This document shows positions 30,750 to 34,229 of a DNA stretch of 34,229 bases, piece after piece (within the stretch, counting starts at the first letter, position 1; the number at the start of each line of letters is the position of its first letter). The stretch lies in IMG/VR virus record IMGVR_UViG_3300042308_000040, positions 1-34,229 of that record; one strand, given 5' to 3'. This DNA is from a virus. Both the position numbers and the translations under genes were made by a program. A model generated the notes under the pieces. The model had not been told where the DNA came from. It worked only from the letters and a program-made list of their open reading frames with translations, and ran no database searches.

Positions 30750-31540
30750 TTTTTTTCCTTTGTTAATAGGTTTCTAACAACATTACGGCAATAAGCTACT
30801 GCGGCACTTGCATCTGAATCGGTTACTGTAAGCCTAGTCGTGTCTTTTATAGAAGCATCAAACACCTTTAATGTTCTAGCCATAAGGTCGTATCTATTAC
30901 CTACAGTAGCCCTTTTATCGTTTACTTGACGAATAAAAGATTGAGCAATATTGGGCAATTCGTTAAACTTTTGGTTACATAAATTTGAATATATATTTTT
31001 AATATATTGTTGACTATGCCCGTCAAGAATCATGCAAGTAGCTACGGTTCTAATTGGGGCAGAGGACAAGACAGCAATGTTCTTTCCACAATATTCGACT
31101 AGGTTATCGTGTACCTCGCCTACGCCTGTATTGTAAATTTCAATAATTTGATCTGCGCTGTTTACAGTATCTCCGCCATACGCTAACCGAGCCAGTACAC
31201 GGCAAACCTCTGCGGTTCTCATGTGCATACCCGTCAAGTCAGCCATAGTCCTTTTGATGCCGTTATCTAAGACCTTAAAGGCTTCATCGCTAACCTCGGT
31301 AGTAACTAGCATTTCAATGGAAATATTAGATTCAATAATCCCTTCTAAACGATGTTGCCCATCTAACAATCGACCTGACTTAGTAAACGCTATGCCCTGA
31401 TGCGTCAATATCCACTCACCACGCTTAATCATGCTTGCAATACCTGATGCCCACCAACCCCTTTTATTGCGGTTATCAATGTTTTTGGCAAGGTACGATT
31501 TTGCAATTTCAGGCGTAATTAATTGAATTTGCATTTTCAT
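30746..31540 (-). CDS. ParB/DGQHR-domain protein
   Basis: The 264-residue protein has the ParB/sulfiredoxin-type motif RLLDGQHRLEGI (58-69) after MIKRGEWILTHQGIAFT, as in DGQHR-type proteins found in phages and plasmids. The C-terminal two-thirds is helical (DLTGMHMRTAEVCRVLARLA) with no partner-binding arginine patch of chromosomal ParB visible. Members bind DNA or nucleotides and may act as nucleases or partition-like factors. Coupled by ATGA overlaps to the genes on both sides. The function in this phage is unknown. Confidence 0.8.
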   Translation of the reverse strand: MKMQIQLITPEIAKSYLAKNIDNRNKRGWWASGIASMIKRGEWILTHQGIAFTKSGRLLDGQHRLEGIIESNISIEMLVTTEVSDEAFKVLDNGIKRTMADLTGMHMRTAEVCRVLARLAYGGDTVNSADQIIEIYNTGVGEVHDNLVEYCGKNIAVLSSAPIRTVATCMILDGHSQQYIKNIYSNLCNQKFNELPNIAQSFIRQVNDKRATVGNRYDLMARTLKVFDASIKDTTRLTVTDSDASAAVAYCRNVVRNLLTKEKK

Positions 31541-31746
31541 TGTGATCTCCCGTATGGGTTTAGATCGTTAAATACACCTTGTAAGAAATCACGCTGACGG
31601 TTAACTGGCGCAAAGCCACAGCCATAGCGCAGTAAGTCAATTTGTTCTTTGGATAAGTCTGTGCCACCTTCTAGCACAGTAAAGATGCGTTCAAGTTCAC
31701 CTTGAAGCTGTAGTAAGTCATTGGTTTGCGATTCTATTTCACTCAT
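31537..31746 (-). CDS. First gene of the leftward operon, 69-residue acidic protein
   Basis: The product (MSEIESQTNDLLQLQGELER...) is acidic and helical, ending in NDLNPYGRSQ, with one Cys and no membrane part. AGGAG is well placed before the ATG. Its upstream region contains a perfect palindrome and three tandem TTAAC units, so it is probably under the regulator encoded divergently at 31834. No family recognised. Confidence 0.65.
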   Translation of the reverse strand: MSEIESQTNDLLQLQGELERIFTVLEGGTDLSKEQIDLLRYGCGFAPVNRQRDFLQGVFNDLNPYGRSQ

Positions 31747-31764
31747 TTGAGTTCTCCTATTAAC

Positions 31765-31802
31765 ACAGCATATGCTGTATCACCATATTAACTTAACTTA
31801 AC
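31765..31802. promoter_or_regulatory. Divergent control region: perfect palindrome and TTAAC repeats
   Basis: ACAGCATATGCTGT (31765-31778) is a perfect 14-bp palindrome 18 bases before the leftward ATG. It is followed by TTAAC three times in tandem (31788-31802). These lie between the divergent leftward operon and the regulator gene, where operators of a Cro- or CI-like protein are expected. The palindrome is not a LexA box, because its half-sites are in the opposite orientation. Confidence 0.6.
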
Positions 31803-31821
31803 AGACAATGCAAGAAATATG

Positions 31822-31835
31822 TTAAGATACCTTAT
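31822..31835. promoter_or_regulatory. Operator-like site over the regulator start
   Basis: TTAAG-ATAC-CTTAT has one mismatch to the dyad of the two early promoters. It covers the ATG at 31834, so binding would suppress expression of the regulator itself. It also overlaps a possible TAAGAT -10 (31823-31828). Confidence 0.45.
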
Positions 31836-32061
31836 GCCATTAAATTCAATTGCTATCATCAAACTTTTAGGTGGCCCTACCAAGGTTGCTAAATTGCTAA
31901 ATATCAGCGTTCCTGCCGTATCCATGTGGCAAAACGGGGATATACCCTACGATAAGCTGGTGATCCTAGCCGCTACCCTTGAGAAACAAAGCCACGGGCT
32001 AGTAAACCGAAAGACCCTATTTCCTGAAAGTTATAAATTAATTTGGCCTGAATTAGATTGA
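31834..32061 (+). CDS. Cro/YdaS-like helix-turn-helix regulator
   Basis: The 75-residue protein (80 if the ATG at 31819 is used) is a short XRE/YdaS-type DNA-binding protein: LGGPTKVAKLLNISVPAVSM is the helix-turn-helix, NGDIPYDKLV the turn before helix 4, and the ending RKTLFPESYKLIWPEL is a tail seen in Cro-like regulators of freshwater betaproteobacteria and their phages. It has no CI-type peptidase domain. The second ATG is preferred because a TTAACA/TAAGAT promoter would put the RNA start at it, giving a leaderless message as with lambda cI; neither start has a good Shine-Dalgarno sequence. Its coding sequence also contains the 12-base core of the control element (31937-31948). Confidence 0.8.
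   Translation: MPLNSIAIIKLLGGPTKVAKLLNISVPAVSMWQNGDIPYDKLVILAATLEKQSHGLVNRKTLFPESYKLIWPELD
31937..31948 (+). promoter_or_regulatory. Core of the control element inside the regulator gene
   Basis: GGGATATACCCT is identical to the core of the 21-bp elements at 29028-29039 and 32489-32500 (inverted). A chance 12-base match on either strand of this genome is expected at well below one (about 0.004 for even composition). An intragenic operator is one explanation, coding constraint another. Confidence 0.45.
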
Positions 32062-32120
32062 TGTATACTGTGGGGGCAGATTCGACCCTGTTTAGTGCTA
32101 AATCGGACAAGACCCTTTAG
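32061..32120 (+). other. Possible 19-codon leader ORF after the regulator
   Basis: ATG overlaps the regulator stop (TGATG) and the frame reads MYTVGADSTLFSAKSDKTL, then TAG. It runs through the 5' half of the structured RNA, so translation would disturb that fold. Expression is uncertain, as the structure may come from its own promoter at TATACT (32064-32069). Confidence 0.25.
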
Positions 32121-32198
32121 GGTTGCTTTGAGCGTTTAGGTAATGTTCCGATTCATTACTTAAGCGGGTCGAACTTAGAGCAACCTTAAGGGGTTTTT
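32076..32198 (+). ncRNA. Double-pseudoknot structured RNA candidate with terminator
   Basis: Four helices fit one fold. A 15-bp outer stem (32113-32127 with 32179-32193, two G-U) carries a 13-bp upper stem (32133-32145 with 32154-32166, two G-U) and ends in TTTTT (32194-32198). The 8-nt top loop (UCCGAUU at 32147-32153) is complementary over 7 bases to AATCGGA at 32101-32107. The 3' side of the internal loop (GGTCGAA, 32167-32173) is complementary over 7 bases to TTCGACC at 32081-32087. So both free loops pair with the upstream segment. TATACT at 32064-32069 would start an RNA near 32076. I do not recognise a known family. Function could be regulatory or enzymatic (ribozymes also use double pseudoknots). 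Confidence 0.65.
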
Positions 32199-32480
32199 CT
32201 ATTTCTGCCTAGCCCGTACTCATTGGTGTTGCTACGGTAAAGGCTGTAAATACCCCTAGAAACTACTAGCGCAATTGCGCCTCATTTAGCTGTATTGCTT
32301 GGCTACCTAAGAGAACCGTACTGTACGGATAGACCGATGATGTGATAAAGACAGACCTAGGCACGACAAAGACATCGAAGCAATATGAACCGACAAACTC
32401 AGCAAGATCGTAAATAACACCTATTCCTCATAGTAGGGATAGGTGTGTCCTCAAAATCTAGCAATCTCGTATTAAAAAAG
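32199..32480. other. Gene-free stretch with several palindromes
   Basis: No convincing ORF or tRNA is seen here. It holds a perfect palindrome GCGCAATTGCGC (32269-32280), CCGTAC-T-GTACGG (32316-32328), TGCCTAG (32206-32212) complementary to CTAGGCA (32357-32363), and a hairpin at 32417-32446. A second structured RNA, a replication origin or a packaging-related site are all possible. Confidence 0.5.
32417..32446. other. Strong hairpin before the rightward early promoter
   Basis: ACACCTATTCC (32417-32427) pairs with GGGATAGGTGT (32436-32446), 11 bp with one G-T and an 8-nt loop. There is no T-run in either direction, so it is not an ordinary terminator. Confidence 0.55.
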
Positions 32481-32488
32481 CAACACTT

Positions 32489-32509
32489 AGGGTATATCCC
32501 TATAAAATA
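32489..32509 (-). repeat. 21-bp control element, rightward copy
   Basis: Identical, in inverted orientation, to 29019-29039. It ends 5 bases before the TTGACA of the rightward promoter, the same relative place as in the leftward unit. The dyad core is AGGGTATATCCCT. Confidence 0.75.
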
Positions 32510-32513
32510 ACTG

Positions 32514-32542
32514 TTGACATACTTAAGCTACCTTAATAAACT
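32514..32542 (+). promoter_or_regulatory. Rightward early promoter with perfect -35
   Basis: TTGACA (32514-32519) and TAAACT (32537-32542, 4 of 6) are separated by 17 bp. The spacer holds the palindrome TTAAG-CTAC-CTTAA. It should start the rightward early operon at 32579 that continues across the contig ends. Confidence 0.75.
32523..32536. promoter_or_regulatory. Operator-like palindrome in the rightward promoter
   Basis: TTAAG-CTAC-CTTAA, a perfect dyad between -35 and -10, matching 28995-29008 in arms and spacing. Binding here would exclude RNA polymerase. Confidence 0.65.
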
Positions 32543-32546
32543 GGTA

Positions 32547-32564
32547 TCACTCAATAACGAGTGA
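32547..32564 (+). promoter_or_regulatory. Leader hairpin of the rightward early unit
   Basis: UCACUC and GAGUGA with loop AAUAAC form a 6-bp stem at the start of the predicted RNA, followed by GATAG and the AGGAG ribosome-binding site. It matches the leftward leader hairpin in stem, spacing and following bases. Confidence 0.6.
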
Positions 32565-32578
32565 GATAGGAGAAATAG

Positions 32579-32869
32579 ATGAAATACATGGCAATAGAAA
32601 ACAAAACACAAAAAAATGTGCGCTTTCGTGCTACAGCTTATGGCGATTTTTTAACATTTTTAGAAGATGTTATGTTGCATAACGAAGAATCGGGCTGGAT
32701 TTATTATGTTGAAAATGTCATGGTTTCTTACGAACAAGCCCGTGCCGCTGTAGTTCAAGCATTTGCTGACGCTAAAGCAAAAAAAGAATTGACCCACAAG
32801 CGTGTACGCATCAGTGTTGGTGCTACCTGTTTGCCAAATACATACAGAGAAGTTTGGGTTAAAAAATGA
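32579..32869 (+). CDS. First rightward early protein, 96 residues
   Basis: The gene follows the rightward promoter, with AGGAG seven bases before the ATG. The product (MKYMAIENKTQKNVRFRATA...) is a small mixed alpha/beta protein with FEDVMLHNEE-type acidic helix residues (LEDVMLHNEESGWIYYVENV), an Ala/Lys helix (VVQAFADAKAKKELTHK) and a basic final strand. No cysteine cluster or membrane segment. No family recognised. First-gene position under a strong promoter suggests an early host-acting or regulatory protein. Overlaps the next start by 4 nt. Confidence 0.7.
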   Translation: MKYMAIENKTQKNVRFRATAYGDFLTFLEDVMLHNEESGWIYYVENVMVSYEQARAAVVQAFADAKAKKELTHKRVRISVGATCLPNTYREVWVKK

Positions 32870-32967
32870 TCGAAACCATAATGACCGTGTTTGCAATAGC
32901 GACATTTATCATCTTTTCAGCAGTAATGATAATTGCCGCATTTCTTTATTACTGGATGGATAAATGA
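32866..32967 (+). CDS. Single-pass membrane micropeptide, 33 residues
   Basis: The ATG overlaps the stop before it (ATGA), and its own stop overlaps the next start in the same way, so translation is coupled on both sides. Nearly the whole product is one hydrophobic helix (MTVFAIATFIIFSAVMIIAA, then FLYYWMDK). Such tiny membrane proteins in early phage operons can affect host membrane proteins or exclude other phages; nothing more specific can be said. Confidence 0.7.
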   Translation: MIETIMTVFAIATFIIFSAVMIIAAFLYYWMDK

Positions 32968-33593
32968 CCTTTCTTGTTGCTAACATACCGCCAGTTAAAT
33001 GCTTTGTACGCAGAGAGTTTCTTTATAACCACCAGTCAGGGCATGGAGAACTTGAACCCTGTGTGTGGATGACCGCTAAGGCTATTAAGGGTCAAGCCTT
33101 TCGTATAGAGTCAATGCTGACAAACTACGGGGCGTTGTACGACAAGTTACCTATTCATGCTTATGTGTGGAAAGCCGTAGATGACCCGTTACCCTTAGAC
33201 TTCTTACAGATATGGGACTGCCTTAGTTATGACATGGCGGTAATTGAGAAGTCTAATTTACGGGGGCTTAAGGTCAAGTTCTTTGGTAAGGACAAACAGT
33301 TTCATTTTGGTAACTACCTGTTCACCATTGACTTTGCCAGCCCTGAAGCTAACCGCCTTGACACTAGCTTTAGTGAGGGGGTCGAGGAACATAAGTCTTA
33401 TAACTTTATTAAGCTAGATAACGGGCAGTTTGCCTGCCAGCCCAATAACCGTTGCCTTTGGTACGATGTATCTCTTGTACCTGCTGTATTAAAGACCCCC
33501 GACTTTAAGATACCAACCGAGGTCTACAGCGTAGAAAATCACGCTAAATGGAGTGCTAAAGACGAATGGTTCTATAACTTTGACGCACTATGA
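32964..33593 (+). CDS. Early phage protein of unknown function, 209 residues
   Basis: The protein belongs to a group common in environmental phages, recognisable by ELEPCVWMTAKAIKGQAFRI, LPIHAYVWKAVDDPLPLDFL with QIWDCLSYDM, FGNYLFTIDFASPEAN and NNRCLWYDVS. The strand-rich pattern suggests a compact beta domain. No nuclease or ATPase motif can be named. It precedes a replication-type gene and overlaps it by 4 nt, so a replication-linked role is possible but not shown. Confidence 0.65.
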   Translation: MTFLVANIPPVKCFVRREFLYNHQSGHGELEPCVWMTAKAIKGQAFRIESMLTNYGALYDKLPIHAYVWKAVDDPLPLDFLQIWDCLSYDMAVIEKSNLRGLKVKFFGKDKQFHFGNYLFTIDFASPEANRLDTSFSEGVEEHKSYNFIKLDNGQFACQPNNRCLWYDVSLVPAVLKTPDFKIPTEVYSVENHAKWSAKDEWFYNFDAL

Positions 33594-33967
33594 CCTTTCA
33601 AGACTTCTACTCTCTCTATCCCCGCAAAATGGCTCGTAAAGACGCTGAACGGGCATGGAATAGACTCACCCCTACCCAGCAAAAAGAATGCCTAGAAGCC
33701 CTGCCAAACTACCTTAAATACTGGAAGATTAAGGAAACCCAAAAAGACTACATTCCGTACCCCGCCTCGTTTTTAAACGCTGAACGGTGGACTGACGAGA
33801 TTGACCTAGAACCCAATAAAAAGCCTGAATTACCGTGGTATTCCACAGAGGAACTGACCACCCGTAAGGCCCAAGAGGTAGGTTGCCCAGCTTACGGTGG
33901 AGAAACTTGGCAAGCATGGAGAGCAAGGATCAGCCAAAAGATTAAGCAATTAGATGAACAGCTATAA
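33590..33967 (+). CDS. DnaT/replication-O-like C-terminal domain protein
   Basis: The 125-residue product has the order FQDFYSLYPRKMARKDAERA, then a middle helix (LTPTQQKECLEALPNYLKYW) and YIPYPASFLNAERWTDEID, the C-terminal domain of many phage replication initiators and of DnaT-like primosome proteins, which binds single-stranded DNA or the helicase loader. Here it stands alone without the N-terminal winged-helix domain, so it may work with the host replisome as a helicase-loading partner. It overlaps the gene before by 4 nt and the next gene by 14 nt. Confidence 0.7.
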   Translation: MTFQDFYSLYPRKMARKDAERAWNRLTPTQQKECLEALPNYLKYWKIKETQKDYIPYPASFLNAERWTDEIDLEPNKKPELPWYSTEELTTRKAQEVGCPAYGGETWQAWRARISQKIKQLDEQL

Positions 33968-34124
33968 GCAAAGGATCGAGTATTTGGCCCAATCCTACAT
34001 AGCCATAGCCCAGCGTTATAGGAACTGGGATATGGTCAAAGAATTAATCGAGCGCAATAAAGACACAGAAGCAGATGTAAAAAAACGAATAAAGGAACTG
34101 TATGCGAGAAATAGACCCGAATAA
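33954..34124 (+). CDS. Small helical early protein, 56 residues
   Basis: The ATG lies inside the end of the replication-type gene (14-nt overlap), and its stop lies 23 bases into the gene that crosses the contig ends. The product (MNSYKQRIEYLAQSYIAIAQ...) is basic and helical, with no cysteines. The overlap on both sides fits the operon style. No family recognised. Confidence 0.6.
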   Translation: MNSYKQRIEYLAQSYIAIAQRYRNWDMVKELIERNKDTEADVKKRIKELYARNRPE

Positions 34125-34229
34125 ATGTATAGACTTTATTCTTGAAAACGCTGGTAAGTACGCATCTGCCAAGGGTGAGTTAGCCCAATTAGAAACCTTT
34201 AAAAGCAGTCTAAAAGCCATAATGATGCA
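34102..34229 (+). CDS. 5' part of the gene that crosses the contig ends
   Basis: ATG at 34102 begins the 109-residue protein completed at positions 3-329 after circular closure. A GGAACTGT just before it may serve as a weak ribosome-binding site (AAAGGAA, about 6 bases upstream). Details are given under the entry at the start of the window. Confidence 0.85.
   Translation, partial: MREIDPNKCIDFILENAGKYASAKGELAQLETFKSSLKAIMM
34103..34229. repeat. Terminal direct repeat, copy 2 (circular closure)
   Basis: Identical to bases 1-127. See the first copy. Joining here restores one uninterrupted reading frame (109 residues), which supports the closure as genuine. Confidence 0.95.

Noticed and set aside
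31765-31778. Possible LexA (SOS) box
   Set aside because: The half-sites are ACAG then CTGT, the reverse order of a LexA box with the wrong spacing.
32072-32198. Resemblance to the 5' end of tmRNA (GGGGGCAGATTCGAC)
   Set aside because: There is no TTCGAATCC-type T-arm with CCA end downstream, and no tag-peptide frame, so a tmRNA is not supported.
1-34229. CRISPR array, tRNA genes, insertion sequences, integrase and attachment sites
   Set aside because: Reading by eye found no spaced direct repeats of CRISPR type, no cloverleaf with a conserved T-arm, no transposase and no recombinase motifs; a search program could still find a diverged tRNA.

Overview
This window is one complete tailed-phage genome presented as a linear contig. 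Bases 1-127 are repeated exactly at 34103-34229, so the molecule closes into a circle of about 34,102 bp and one gene runs across the artificial ends. The moderately AT-rich composition, tight gene packing with many ATGA or TAATG overlaps, a P22-like set of virion genes (portal, scaffold, coat, adaptor, nozzle, ejection-type proteins) and no tape measure or sheath gene point to a podovirus-like phage. The short Cro-like regulator resembles those of freshwater Betaproteobacteria (for example Polynucleobacter relatives), and a lipoprotein with a lipobox fits a Gram-negative host. The host is an inference. I see no integrase, DNA polymerase, RNA polymerase, tRNA or CRISPR array.

Layout. (1) Rightward early genes run from 32579 through the contig junction to about 3184: small proteins, a DnaT/O-like replication protein, a DUF1364-like zinc protein, RusA resolvase, a DUF5856 ferritin-like protein, a run of small basic proteins and a glycosyltransferase. 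(2) The virion region (3184-26201) holds a polyvalent-type protein, terminase subunits, portal, two large fibre-like genes, a second glycosyltransferase, scaffold, coat and decoration-like genes followed by a strong terminator, then head-tail adaptor, nozzle, GNAT, three or four ejection-type proteins (one ending in an S74 chaperone domain) and a bare tail-fibre anchor. One small gene at 4485-4670 runs backwards inside this region from its own promoter. (3) The lysis cassette (26212-27716) has small membrane proteins, a GTA-type holin and an M15 peptidase endolysin. (4) Leftward genes (31746 to 27713) include a ParB-like protein, an SSB-like protein with an acidic IPF tail, a secreted Cys-rich peptide, a PD-(D/E)XK exonuclease, a lipoprotein and small membrane proteins. 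(5) A control region (31747-32578) holds the Cro/YdaS-like regulator, a strongly structured RNA candidate and the rightward early promoter.

The most notable findings are regulatory. The leftward promoter near 29.0 kb and the rightward promoter near 32.5 kb are matched inverted copies: each has the same 21-bp element, a TTAAG-N4-CTTAA palindrome between -35 and -10, and the same leader hairpin. The core of the 21-bp element also lies inside the regulator gene, and a one-mismatch version of the palindrome sits in the promoter of the lone reversed gene at 4.7 kb. Just after the regulator, 32076-32198 can fold into a long two-part terminator hairpin whose apical and internal loops are each perfectly complementary to an upstream segment, giving a double-pseudoknot RNA candidate that I do not recognise. 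The endolysin gene and the leftward operon end on the same CTAG, and the only good rightward terminator beyond it lies 2.3 kb inside the leftward operon, so long antisense late RNA is predicted.
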